From Aureibaculum sp. 2308TA14-22 (GTDB taxonomy: Bacteria > Bacteroidota > Bacteroidia > Flavobacteriales > Flavobacteriaceae), in the NCBI RefSeq assembly GCF_040538665.1, contig NZ_JBEWXT010000001.1, positions 372,001 to 436,000 on the forward strand: a stretch of 64,000 bases of DNA, in the 5' to 3' direction. Under the pieces are notes generated by a model, which made no database searches, was not told where the DNA came from, and saw only the letters and a list, made by a program, of their open reading frames with translations. Within the stretch, counting starts at the first letter, position 1; each line of letters starts with the position of its first letter. Below are positions 19,630 through 27,576 of the stretch, in pieces. A program made the translations under genes and the position numbers.

Positions 19630-20133
19630 ATGAATTTTAAACTAATACAAGCTCACCCTTCAAAAATTCAAAAAGCTTTTGAATTGCTAAAATCCGCATC
19701 CATAACTTTAGAAAAGAAAGGCATTAAGCAATGGGATTATTGGCAAAACCCGCCCATTGAAAAAATAAATTGGGTCAAAGAGGGCTTTACTAGTAAGGAG
19801 TTTTATTTTATTGAAAATGATGCCCATGAAGTAATGGGTATGGTGAGAATCATGGAAGAAGATTTGACGTATTGGGGCAAAATGAATGATAAAGCTAAAT
19901 ATATTCACTCGTTAGTTATCGATGAAAAATTTTCTGGAAATCAGCTAGGAACTGAAGTGGTTATAAAGATAGAAAGAGGTGCTAAAAAAAATGACTTCGA
20001 TTATTTAAGATTGGATTGTGATTCCACAAATCTAAAACTTTGTGCTTATTATGAAAACCAAGGTTTTGTAAACGTGGGGCAAAAGCAATTGCCACTTGGA
20101 ATTTATAATTTGTACGAGAAGGAGTTGAAATAA
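19630..20133 (+). CDS. GNAT-family N-acetyltransferase
   Basis: 167 residues with the GNAT core. A beta strand with IHSLVIDEKFSGNQLGTEVV supplies motif A of the acetyl-CoA site (the Q/RxxGxG/A loop is weakened to NQLGTE). It is followed by LRLDCDSTNLKLCAYYENQGFVNVG, the typical motif B ending in xYExxGF. The N-terminal half (IKQWDYWQNPP) resembles family members that act on small molecules or amino acids. The substrate cannot be read from the sequence. Single gene, flanked downstream by the nested inverted repeat at 20177-20280. Confidence 0.85.
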   Translation: MNFKLIQAHPSKIQKAFELLKSASITLEKKGIKQWDYWQNPPIEKINWVKEGFTSKEFYFIENDAHEVMGMVRIMEEDLTYWGKMNDKAKYIHSLVIDEKFSGNQLGTEVVIKIERGAKKNDFDYLRLDCDSTNLKLCAYYENQGFVNVGQKQLPLGIYNLYEKELK

Positions 20134-20176
20134 GATATTTTTACCTTTTAAAACAAGAAATATCTTTTTGCGTCTG

Positions 20177-20280
20177 TTCGAGTGATTTTTTGAAAAAAAA
20201 TTGTATCGAGAACCCTTGTTGAATTAAAATTTGATTCTCGATACAAATTTTACACAAGAAAAATGTGCAAATCACTCGAA
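20177..20280. repeat. Nested perfect inverted repeat (104 bases)
   Basis: The outer arms TTCGAGTGATTT (20177-20188) and AAATCACTCGAA (20269-20280) are exact complements. The inner arms TTGTATCGAGAA (20201-20212) and TTCTCGATACAA (20235-20246) are too. It lies in the 267-base gap between the GNAT and antiporter genes. A degenerate CGATAGCTA palindrome follows at about 20314-20327. The element has no reading frame and could fold into one long hairpin. It has the look of a miniature dispersed element. Confidence 0.65.
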
Positions 20281-20400
20281 TTGACAAATTTTTACATGCA
20301 AATACTCCTAATTGCGATAGCTACTGGGACTCAAGAGGACAATACCCATGCTCCAACTTTTTCCTCGTACTTCTAACCTTGTACCTCTCTCGTACCTTTT

Positions 20401-21879
20401 TTACATAGCAAACCCTAACACCAAATACAGAATAACCGTAATTATCCCACCAATTAAAGCATAAGGTAATTGTGTCCGCACATGGTCAATATGATCACTT
20501 GCGGAAGCCATCGAAGATATTATTGAGGTGTCAGAAATAGGGGAGCAGTGATCTCCAAAAATACCACCTCCTAACGTAGCTGCCACCACTAAAGTAATAT
20601 CAGAGCCATGCAAATTTGCCATTGGGATAGAAATTGCCAACATAATGGCAAAAGTACCCCAAGAAGTCCCTGTGGAAAAAGCAATAAAAGAGCTGATTAT
20701 AAATACTATGGCCGGTAAAAACTCTGGTGATAGCCAATCTTTAGACCAATTGGCAACAAATTGACCCGTACCTAACGCTTTACAGGCATCACCAATAGCA
20801 AATGCCAATAACATTAACAAGGCCAAAGGCATCAACTCACTAATACCTTTTAAGATGAGATCTACCATTTCCTTACTTCGCATCAATCCTTGCGAGCGGT
20901 ATAAAATCATAGCAACAATTATTGATGTGGTTACGGCATAAAGCACTGAAGAAGAACCTGACCCTTCACCTAAAGCAGTAACAAAATGATTCCACCAAGA
21001 GGTAGCATCGGTAACGTTATTCCAGCCAGTGTATGCCAGCCAAACTGGCATCATAATAACCATAGTGACTAACGGAGCAATCATGTTATAGGCTCTTGCA
21101 GGGATTCCTTCTTTTGGTTCGTAAGAAGTTACCGCTTCCGAAATCATGGGTTTAGAACCGTCATTTAATAATTTTCCTGTCTCTCGAGTACGTTTTTCTG
21201 CCTTGGCCATAGGGCCAAAATCTTTTTTAAATAAGATGATAACAAGCACCAAAAGCAATGCTAAAATTGGATAAAAATTATACTTTATGGAAGACATCAA
21301 TACACCAAACGGATTCTCAATATCTAAGGTCAATAGTAAACCCATAATAAAAGCACCCCAAGCGTTAAAAGGAATAAGGATAGAAGATGGAGCCGAACTA
21401 GAATCAGCTATGTAGGCTAATTTTTCACGCGGAATCTTCAATTTGTCAAAAACAGGACGATAAATAGTACCTACTGTTAACGAACTGATACTGGTTTCTA
21501 CAAACAATGCCATTCCTGTAAAAAATGCTAATAATTGCACTACAACTCGACTGTAACCCGTCTGTTTTTTTTCAAAATGAGCGATGAGTTTGTTTAGTTT
21601 ATTTACAAAACCCTCAACACCACGAGAGTATTGTATAAAAAGTAATAAAGCACCCACCAAGGCACTAAACATTATGGTTCTCGTATTTCCTTCAGATTTA
21701 AAAACGTTTACAAAAGCCTCTAAAGTTGCTAATGTGCCTTCTAAAAAATTCCAATCGCTCATGATTAGCCATGACAACCAAATTCCCAACACCAACGAAA
21801 CGTAAACTTGTTTAGTTCTTAATGCTAAAATAATGGCTAATACTGGAGGTAAAATAGATAGGAAACCGTAATCTGTCAT
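20401..21879 (-). CDS. Na+/H+ antiporter NhaC family protein
   Basis: A 492-residue polytopic inner-membrane protein with about 12 hydrophobic segments. Features typical of the NhaC family are present: LGIWLSWLIMSDWN near the start, SSISSLTVGTIYRPVFDKLKIPREKLAYIADSSSAP in the middle, and STGTSWGTFAIM plus GGGIFGDHCSPISDTSIISSMAS in the C-terminal half. The family exchanges cytoplasmic sodium for protons, or in some members amino acids for malate or lactate. Sodium export fits a marine lifestyle, but that is inference. Monocistronic and divergent from the following Gfo/Idh gene. Confidence 0.92.
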   Translation of the reverse strand: MTDYGFLSILPPVLAIILALRTKQVYVSLVLGIWLSWLIMSDWNFLEGTLATLEAFVNVFKSEGNTRTIMFSALVGALLLFIQYSRGVEGFVNKLNKLIAHFEKKQTGYSRVVVQLLAFFTGMALFVETSISSLTVGTIYRPVFDKLKIPREKLAYIADSSSAPSSILIPFNAWGAFIMGLLLTLDIENPFGVLMSSIKYNFYPILALLLVLVIILFKKDFGPMAKAEKRTRETGKLLNDGSKPMISEAVTSYEPKEGIPARAYNMIAPLVTMVIMMPVWLAYTGWNNVTDATSWWNHFVTALGEGSGSSSVLYAVTTSIIVAMILYRSQGLMRSKEMVDLILKGISELMPLALLMLLAFAIGDACKALGTGQFVANWSKDWLSPEFLPAIVFIISSFIAFSTGTSWGTFAIMLAISIPMANLHGSDITLVVAATLGGGIFGDHCSPISDTSIISSMASASDHIDHVRTQLPYALIGGIITVILYLVLGFAM

Positions 21880-22028
21880 TTTTATAGTCTGTAGAGGTTA
21901 GTCTTTAGTCCTCCTTCGCAGCAGCTTCGGCGGATAAATCTTTGGGTTAAATATATAAAAAGTATGTGACTTGATGTTGATAGAAGAAACAATTTAGAAC
22001 CATCACTTTGTGTTCTTTGTATTTTTTC

Positions 22029-22043
22029 TTTGCGTTCTTTGCG
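22029..22043. repeat. Second copy of the TTTGCGTTCTTTGCG repeat
   Basis: Fifteen bases identical to 2642-2656, inside a T-rich degenerate block (22005-22050). A GTG at 22010 opens a frame into the downstream oxidoreductase, but it runs through this repeat and is not taken as coding. Confidence 0.5.
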
Positions 22044-22093
22044 TGAAACTCAAGGTGCTTTTGTATTATTGTTTACTATTTAGCATAAGAAGT

Positions 22094-23077
22094 ATGGAAA
22101 CATTAAAAATAAAATGGGGTATTGTAGGTTGTGGAAACATAGCTAATAAATTTGTAAGCGATTTGGCTTTGGTTGAAGATGCTGAGTTACAAGCGGTGGC
22201 ATCTAGAAATCTAGAAAAAGCTGATGCGTTCGGACAAAAGCACAATTCAAAGAAATGTTATGGAAGTTATGATGAATTATTTCTTGATTCGGATGTTGAT
22301 ATTGTTTATATAGCCACGCCACATAATTCACATTGCGAATTCAGTTTAAAAGCACTAGAATATGGTAAACACGTTTTATGCGAAAAACCTTTGAGCATCA
22401 ACCGAAAAGAAGCCGAAAAAATGATTGCTTTATCGAAGTCTAGAAACCTGTTCTTTATGGAAGGGTTGTGGACACGTTTTAACCCAACTTTTGTAGCGGT
22501 AAAAGAACGAATTGATAATGGCGAAATTGGTAAAGTAAAATATATAAAAGCTGACTTTTCTTTTAAATCGGAACACGCATTAGATAGCCGAGTTTTTAAT
22601 TTAGATTTAGCTGGTGGAGCATTATTGGATATTGGTATCTATCCCATATTTTTAGCATATAGTTTGTTAGGTAAGCCGGAAGATATTTTGGCAAAATCAA
22701 TTTTTCATACTAAAACAGGTGCCGATGTGCAAACATCAATGTTGTTTCATTATAAGAATGCACAAGCCATTTTATATAGTGGTTTTATGTCAAAATCTAA
22801 AATGACAGCTTGTATTAGTGGTACGGAAGGCGAAATTTATATTCATGACCAATGGCATGTTGCACAAGGTTATGCGTTGGTAAAAAATGAAGAAGAAGAA
22901 GTTTTTGAATTGCCTACGAAGGGAATCGGGTTTACCCATGAAATTGAAGAATGCCATAAATGTATTAGAAATAATCAAATTGAAAGTAACTTGTGGTCGC
23001 ATCAACATAGTTTGGATTTGATTTCCATTTTAGATGATGTTCGAGATCAAGTTGGATTAAAATACCCGCAAGAATAG
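22094..23077 (+). CDS. Gfo/Idh/MocA-family oxidoreductase
   Basis: 327 residues from the ATG at 22094 (METLKIKWGIVGCGNIANKF). The frame is open further upstream, but that stretch is translated repeat sequence, so this start is chosen. The Rossmann motif is GIVGCGNIA, followed by IATPHNSH and HVLCEKPLSIN with the catalytic-site EKP lysine. The C-terminal half carries LAGGALLDIGIYPIFLAYSLLG, the standard substrate domain. There is no signal peptide, so it is cytoplasmic, in contrast to the family members at 7.9 kb and 55.7 kb. It resembles trans-1,2-dihydrobenzene-1,2-diol or glucose-fructose type dehydrogenases. The substrate is unknown. Convergent with rsgA, 3 bases apart. Confidence 0.9.
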   Translation: METLKIKWGIVGCGNIANKFVSDLALVEDAELQAVASRNLEKADAFGQKHNSKKCYGSYDELFLDSDVDIVYIATPHNSHCEFSLKALEYGKHVLCEKPLSINRKEAEKMIALSKSRNLFFMEGLWTRFNPTFVAVKERIDNGEIGKVKYIKADFSFKSEHALDSRVFNLDLAGGALLDIGIYPIFLAYSLLGKPEDILAKSIFHTKTGADVQTSMLFHYKNAQAILYSGFMSKSKMTACISGTEGEIYIHDQWHVAQGYALVKNEEEEVFELPTKGIGFTHEIEECHKCIRNNQIESNLWSHQHSLDLISILDDVRDQVGLKYPQE

Positions 23078-23080
23078 CGG

Positions 23081-24019
23081 CTATATATAATCATCAACGC
23101 GGTAATTTTCGTTTTCTCCTTTCAGTAATTGTAAATAACTAACATATCTAGATTGTGCTATTTCACCAGTTTCCAAGGCTTTTTTTACGGCACAATCTGG
23201 CTCGTTAACGTGTAGGCAGTTGTTAAACTTACAATGTGCTTTTAAAGCGAAAAATTCGGGAAAATAATCGCCAATTTCATTCTCATCAAAATCAACTACA
23301 CCAAAACCTTTTATGCCTGGGGTATCAATAATATGCCCACCGAAAGGTAGCACAAACATTTCAGCAAAAGTTGTAGTGTGTTGTCCTTGTTTGTGCTGTT
23401 CTGATATTTCTGCGGTTTTCAAGTCCAATTCGGGATAAACGGCGTTAATCAAGGTTGATTTTCCAACACCGGAATGTCCAGAGAACATGCTTGTTTTATC
23501 CTTCATAAATATTTTTAACTTATCGATATTGATATGTTCCGTAGCCGAAACATCCAAACATTCATAGCCAATTTTCCTATAAACCTGTTCGAGTTTCTGC
23601 TTTTTTTCCAACAGTTCCTTACTGTACAAATCTATTTTGTTGAATAGGAGTATGGCTGGGATTGAATAGGCTTCGGCTGTAGCTAAAAACCGATCGATAA
23701 AAACAGGAAAAGTAACAGGATTTTCTAGCGTAACCATTAAAAAGACCTGATCAATATTAGCGGCAATAATATGTGTTTGTTTAGAAAGGTTGACCGATTT
23801 TCTAATAATGTAATTTTTACGGTCATGAATTTTTGTAATGATGCCATTTTCATTGTCATCCTCCATGAGAAAATCAACAATATCTCCTACAGTAACAGGA
23901 TTGGTACTTTTAATACCACTTAAACGGAATTTTCCTTTAATTCTACAATCAATAACAGTTTTATCATCAACCCTTACCGTGTACCAACTCCCTGTCGATT
24001 TTGTTACAACACCAGTCAT
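23081..24019 (-). CDS. rsgA: Small ribosomal subunit biogenesis GTPase RsgA
   Basis: 312 residues. An N-terminal OB-fold (TGVVTKSTGSWYTVRVDDKTV) is followed by a circularly permuted GTPase domain: NKID (G4) comes first, then GHSGVGKSTLINA (G1) and DTPG (G3). A C-terminal zinc finger reads CKFNNCLHVNEPDC. RsgA checks late 30S maturation, so with era it is the second ribosome assembly GTPase within 6 kb, though they are not in one operon. Length and motif order are standard. Confidence 0.97.
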   Translation of the reverse strand: MTGVVTKSTGSWYTVRVDDKTVIDCRIKGKFRLSGIKSTNPVTVGDIVDFLMEDDNENGIITKIHDRKNYIIRKSVNLSKQTHIIAANIDQVFLMVTLENPVTFPVFIDRFLATAEAYSIPAILLFNKIDLYSKELLEKKQKLEQVYRKIGYECLDVSATEHINIDKLKIFMKDKTSMFSGHSGVGKSTLINAVYPELDLKTAEISEQHKQGQHTTTFAEMFVLPFGGHIIDTPGIKGFGVVDFDENEIGDYFPEFFALKAHCKFNNCLHVNEPDCAVKKALETGEIAQSRYVSYLQLLKGENENYRVDDYI

Positions 24020-24123
24020 TCGTTAAATTTTAACAATGATAAGAAAACTCTTTTAGTATTTCTATAAAAATTTCTCAAAACAATACTTAAATTAAATATA
24101 TAGTGCAGATATCTAATATTCTT

Positions 24124-24131
24124 TATATTTG
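24124..24131 (+). promoter_or_regulatory. Flavobacterial -7 promoter motif
   Basis: TATATTTG lies 23 bases upstream of the ATG of the SRPBCC/GyrI-like protein. Confidence 0.5.
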
Positions 24132-24154
24132 TAATAACTCTAAACTAACTAATT

Positions 24155-25201
24155 ATGAAAGCATTAAAATATATTTTGCTATTGCTACTTCTTATTATTG
24201 TAGCAGGTTCTATTTATGTTGCCACCTTAGAAAACACATATAATGTCCAACGCACAAAAGTTATTCATGCACCTGAAGATGTAGTTTTTAATATGGTAAA
24301 TGACTACAAGACTTGGCCAAGTTGGTCGCCATGGTTAGGGCAAGACCCAGAAACAAAATTGACTTATGGAGAAAAAGCAAGTGGTGTTGGAGCTTCTTAT
24401 GCTTGGCAAAGTGAAAATGTCGATGTTGGTGAGGGGAGTATGGAAACACTTTCTACAGAAAAAGACAGTATTAGCCAAAAAATAACGTTTATTAAGCCGT
24501 GGGAGTCCACCTCTAATGTGTATTGGAACTTTAAAAAAGTTGATAAAGGCACGGCTGTCACTTGGGGTATGAAAGGTGATTTAGATTTTATGTCTAAGGC
24601 ATTTATGGCTTTTAATGGTGGTATGGACAAGCAAATTGGACCGGATTATGAACGCGGACTGGAAAAATTAGATAGTGTTGTGCAGTTAGAAATGCAAAAA
24701 TACAGTGTAACTATAAATGGTATTACCAAACATGGAGGAGGTTATTATTTATATACTACTACTTCATGTAAAATTGAGGAAATGCCAGAAAAAATGGCTG
24801 AAATGATGCCCAAAGTGGCAAATTATGCCACAAAAAATAACATTACCATGGCAGGCCCGCCTTTTAACTTATATCATAAATACGATGCAGAAAACAATGC
24901 GGTAATTGTATCAGCTGCAATACCTGTAACTGAAAGGGTCATTACGGATAACGACAGCGGTGTTTTAACAGGTATGTTACAACCTTTTACTGCTGTTAAG
25001 ACTACTTTAATGGGAGATTATAAAAATTTAAAAGAAGCTTGGGAAACTACGGAAAAATATATTTCTGACAATGCTGTTGAAGCAATGGAGGGAGTTCCCG
25101 CCCTTGAAGTATATCATAACGATCCCATAAATACGCCCAATCCGGCAAAGTTAAAAACTGAAATCTTTGTACCTGTAAAGGAAGTGCAAGAAGCGAATTA
25201 A
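24155..25201 (+). CDS. Membrane-anchored SRPBCC plus GyrI-like domain protein
   Basis: 348 residues. A single N-terminal membrane anchor (ALKYILLLLLLIIVAGSIYVA) is followed by an SRPBCC/polyketide-cyclase fold at about residues 35-175 (TKVIHAPEDVVFNMVNDYKTWPSWSPW, TAVTWGMKGDLDFMSKAF). A GyrI-like small-molecule binding domain follows at about 185-340 (AAIPVTERV, LEVYHNDPINTPNPAKLKTEIFVPV). This pairing is common in Bacteroidota proteins annotated as SRPBCC or GyrI-like. Both domains bind hydrophobic ligands, so a sensing or binding role at the membrane is possible, but no reaction can be assigned. Convergent with tag. Confidence 0.85.
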   Translation: MKALKYILLLLLLIIVAGSIYVATLENTYNVQRTKVIHAPEDVVFNMVNDYKTWPSWSPWLGQDPETKLTYGEKASGVGASYAWQSENVDVGEGSMETLSTEKDSISQKITFIKPWESTSNVYWNFKKVDKGTAVTWGMKGDLDFMSKAFMAFNGGMDKQIGPDYERGLEKLDSVVQLEMQKYSVTINGITKHGGGYYLYTTTSCKIEEMPEKMAEMMPKVANYATKNNITMAGPPFNLYHKYDAENNAVIVSAAIPVTERVITDNDSGVLTGMLQPFTAVKTTLMGDYKNLKEAWETTEKYISDNAVEAMEGVPALEVYHNDPINTPNPAKLKTEIFVPVKEVQEAN

Positions 25202-25230
25202 TGTACAATTAAATAAGGTCTCTTTTTCGA

Positions 25231-25797
25231 TTAACCTACCTCATTATATCGAAAACAATCCGTTACATGGTCGTTGACCATGCCCGTGGCTTGCATATAT
25301 GCGTACATAACAGTACTGCCCACAAATTTGAATCCGCGTTTTTTCAGGTCTTTAGAAATTTTGTCGGATAAAGTTGTAGTAGCAGGAACTTCTGACAATC
25401 TTTTAAAATTGTTTTTTATAGGTTTACCCTCGGTAAAGGCCCAAATATATTCCGAAAAAGAACCAAATTCTTTTTGCACTTCCATAAATGCCTGTGCATT
25501 ACTAATAGTAGCCCTAATTTTCAATTTATTTCTTATGATTCCCGCATCTTGTAGTAAAGATTCGTATTTGTCTTCTCCGTATTTAGCTATTTTTTTATAG
25601 TCAAAATTCTCAAAAGCTTTTCTAAAATTTTCACGCTTTCTCAGGATAGTTATCCAGCTCAATCCCGCTTGAAAAGTTTCTAAGATCAGAAATTCAAATA
25701 ATTCATCATCGTCATAAACGGGTACACCCCATTCTTCGTCGTGATAGGCCATATATAATGGGTCATTACCGCACCAAGCACATCTTCTTTTGTCCAT
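25231..25797 (-). CDS. tag: DNA-3-methyladenine glycosylase I
   Basis: 188 residues, the usual size. The N-terminus RRCAWCGNDPLYMAYHDEEWGVP is the Tag signature and includes a zinc-ligand cysteine and histidine. Further features are FEFLILETFQAGLSW with the base-recognition glutamate, and the C-terminal GMVNDHVTDCFRY with the remaining zinc ligands. The enzyme excises 3-methyladenine from alkylated DNA. Single gene. Confidence 0.96.
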   Translation of the reverse strand: MDKRRCAWCGNDPLYMAYHDEEWGVPVYDDDELFEFLILETFQAGLSWITILRKRENFRKAFENFDYKKIAKYGEDKYESLLQDAGIIRNKLKIRATISNAQAFMEVQKEFGSFSEYIWAFTEGKPIKNNFKRLSEVPATTTLSDKISKDLKKRGFKFVGSTVMYAYMQATGMVNDHVTDCFRYNEVG

Positions 25798-25853
25798 CGA
25801 AATTTAATTTATGACTAAAATAGAAATTTTATTTGTTGTAATCTTAATGGTTC

Positions 25854-25893
25854 CTCCCCTTTTTTAAGGGGAGGTGTCCCGAATGTTCGGGAC
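25854..25893. repeat. Tandem GC-rich palindromes before the polyketide operon
   Basis: A CTCCCC / GGGGAG hairpin separated by a T/A run (about 25854-25873) is followed by GTCCCGAATGTTCGGGAC (25876-25893), a perfect 18-base palindrome. It sits 35 bases upstream of the first gene of the operon. A similar palindrome, GTCCCCTCGAGGGGAC, occurs at 32294-32309 inside the operon. It may act as a terminator for what lies before, or be a dispersed repeat. Confidence 0.5.
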
Positions 25894-25927
25894 GGAGGGG
25901 TATTAAAAAATAATTTATCTTTAGAAA

Positions 25928-27037
25928 ATGAATTTAAGCTACTGGGAAATAAAATCATGGTTTGCTAATAATGATTTTACCATTGTTGGTAGTGGAATTG
26001 TGGGATTAAGTGCTGCTTTATTTCTAAAAGAGGAACATCCGAAAGCTAATATTCTTATCCTTGAAAAGGGAATATTACCGCAAGGAGCTAGTACCAAAAA
26101 TGCGGGTTTTGCCTGTTTTGGAAGTTTATCTGAAATTATTGATGATTTAAAATCCCATTCTCAGCAGGAAGTTTATGAGTTGGTTAAAAAACGTTGGCAA
26201 GGTCTTCAATTAATGAGAAAAACACTAGGAGATAAAACCATTGGTTTTCAACAATTGGGCGGTTTCGAGTTATTTGATGATGAGTTAAGTTTCAGAGAAT
26301 GTTATAATAAAAAGGAATTTGTAAATCAATTGTTGGAACCATTTTTTAAGAAAGATGTTTTTACATTTGTTGAGAATAAATTCATTTTTGAAAAAGTAAA
26401 CGAACAACTGGCTTTTAATACATTTGAAGGGCAAATCGACACGGGCAAAATGATGACTGCTTTACTACAAAAAGTACAATCAAAAGGAATTAAAGTACTT
26501 AATAATTGTACTGTTGAAAGTTATACAGAGCAACCAAATGATGTGAAATTAAAAACCAATATTGGCGAATTTTCAACAAAAAAGATATTGATTGCTACCA
26601 ATGGTTTCGTAAATCAATTACTTAGTTTAGATGTAAAACCAGCCAGAGCACAGATTCTGATTACCAAACCGATTCCTAATTTAACAATAAAAGGAACATT
26701 CCATTTGGAAAAAGGGTATTATTATTTTAGAAATATTGACAATAGAATTTTATTAGGCGGTGGTCGAAATCTGGATTTTGAAATGGAAGAGACTATAGAA
26801 TTTGGGCAAACGGAGTTGATACAAAGTAAGCTGGAAGGAATCTTATCGACTATTATTTTACCAAACACTAATATAGAAATAGAGCATAGATGGAGCGGTA
26901 TAATGGGTGTAGGCCATCAAAAAAGGGCATTGGTAAAACTATTAGGCAATCGCGTTGCTTGTGGTGTTCGCCTAGGTGGCATGGGTATTGCAATAGGATT
27001 TTCAGTAGGTAAGGAATTATCCGAATTAGTAAATTAA
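25928..27037 (+). CDS. FAD-dependent amine/amino-acid oxidase-like protein (DAO family)
   Basis: 369 residues. The N-terminal dinucleotide fold FTIVGSGIVGLSAALFLKE is followed by LILEKGILPQGASTKNAGF, the DAO/GlpO-type FAD-binding pattern with the STKNAG loop. The C-terminal HRWSGIMGVGHQKR...GVRLGGMGIAIGFSVGKELSE closes the FAD site. It is related to D-amino-acid dehydrogenases and glycine or sarcosine oxidases. Substrate unknown. It is first in a run of plus-strand genes with very short spacings (11 bases to the YceI gene), so it is either the first gene of the polyketide operon or a neighbour co-transcribed with it. Confidence 0.85.
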   Translation: MNLSYWEIKSWFANNDFTIVGSGIVGLSAALFLKEEHPKANILILEKGILPQGASTKNAGFACFGSLSEIIDDLKSHSQQEVYELVKKRWQGLQLMRKTLGDKTIGFQQLGGFELFDDELSFRECYNKKEFVNQLLEPFFKKDVFTFVENKFIFEKVNEQLAFNTFEGQIDTGKMMTALLQKVQSKGIKVLNNCTVESYTEQPNDVKLKTNIGEFSTKKILIATNGFVNQLLSLDVKPARAQILITKPIPNLTIKGTFHLEKGYYYFRNIDNRILLGGGRNLDFEMEETIEFGQTELIQSKLEGILSTIILPNTNIEIEHRWSGIMGVGHQKRALVKLLGNRVACGVRLGGMGIAIGFSVGKELSELVN

Positions 27038-27047
27038 ATCACCAGTT

Positions 27048-27575
27048 ATGAAACTTAAGTTTAGTATTATTTTTTGTTTGACTTTCTTGACCCTTTCAGC
27101 TCAAGAAATTACTCAAACTTCGGCATCAGTTGACTTTAAAATTAAAAACATGGGTTTTAATGTTGATGGAACTTTTAACGATGTAACCATTTCGACCAAT
27201 TTTAATTCAACGGATTTAGAGAATAGTTATATAAAGGGCGTTATTAAAGTCAATTCAATTGATACGGATAATAAAAAAAGAGATAAGCATTTACGAAATA
27301 AAGACTATTTTGAGGTTGAAAAATACGGTACAATAAAATTGACTTCAACCAAAATAGAAAAAAAATCAGCAAGTAAGTATCAATTAACTGCTAAGCTCAC
27401 TATTAAAAAAACCACAAAAACGATAACTATTCCGTTGGAAGTTAAGCAGACTTCCGATTCCATTAGCATAAAATCAAGTTTTTCAATTAACAGATTGGAT
27501 TTCGGAGTGGGTGAGAGCAGTTGGGTACTATCAGATACCGTTAAAATTAAAGTAAACTTTTCAGGCAAAAAATAA
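27048..27575 (+). CDS. YceI-family periplasmic lipid-binding protein
   Basis: 175 residues with a signal peptide (KLKFSIIFCLTFLTLSAQ) and a YceI lipocalin-like barrel (SVDFKIKNMGFNVDGTFND, VNSIDTDNKKRDKHLRNKDYFEVEKYGTIKLTS, FSINRLDFGVGESSWVLSDTVKIKV). Characterised YceI proteins carry isoprenoid quinones or amphipathic lipids in the periplasm. It lies one base before the next flavoprotein and five genes before the ketosynthase/ACP set. That suggests it may bind the hydrophobic product of this operon, which is inference. Confidence 0.9.
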   Translation: MKLKFSIIFCLTFLTLSAQEITQTSASVDFKIKNMGFNVDGTFNDVTISTNFNSTDLENSYIKGVIKVNSIDTDNKKRDKHLRNKDYFEVEKYGTIKLTSTKIEKKSASKYQLTAKLTIKKTTKTITIPLEVKQTSDSISIKSSFSINRLDFGVGESSWVLSDTVKIKVNFSGKK

Positions 27576-27576
27576 G

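Noticed and set aside
22010-22093. N-terminal extension of the Gfo/Idh gene starting with GTG at 22010
   Set aside because: The extension translates the TTTGCGTTCTTTGCG repeat. The Rossmann fold begins right after the ATG at 22094.
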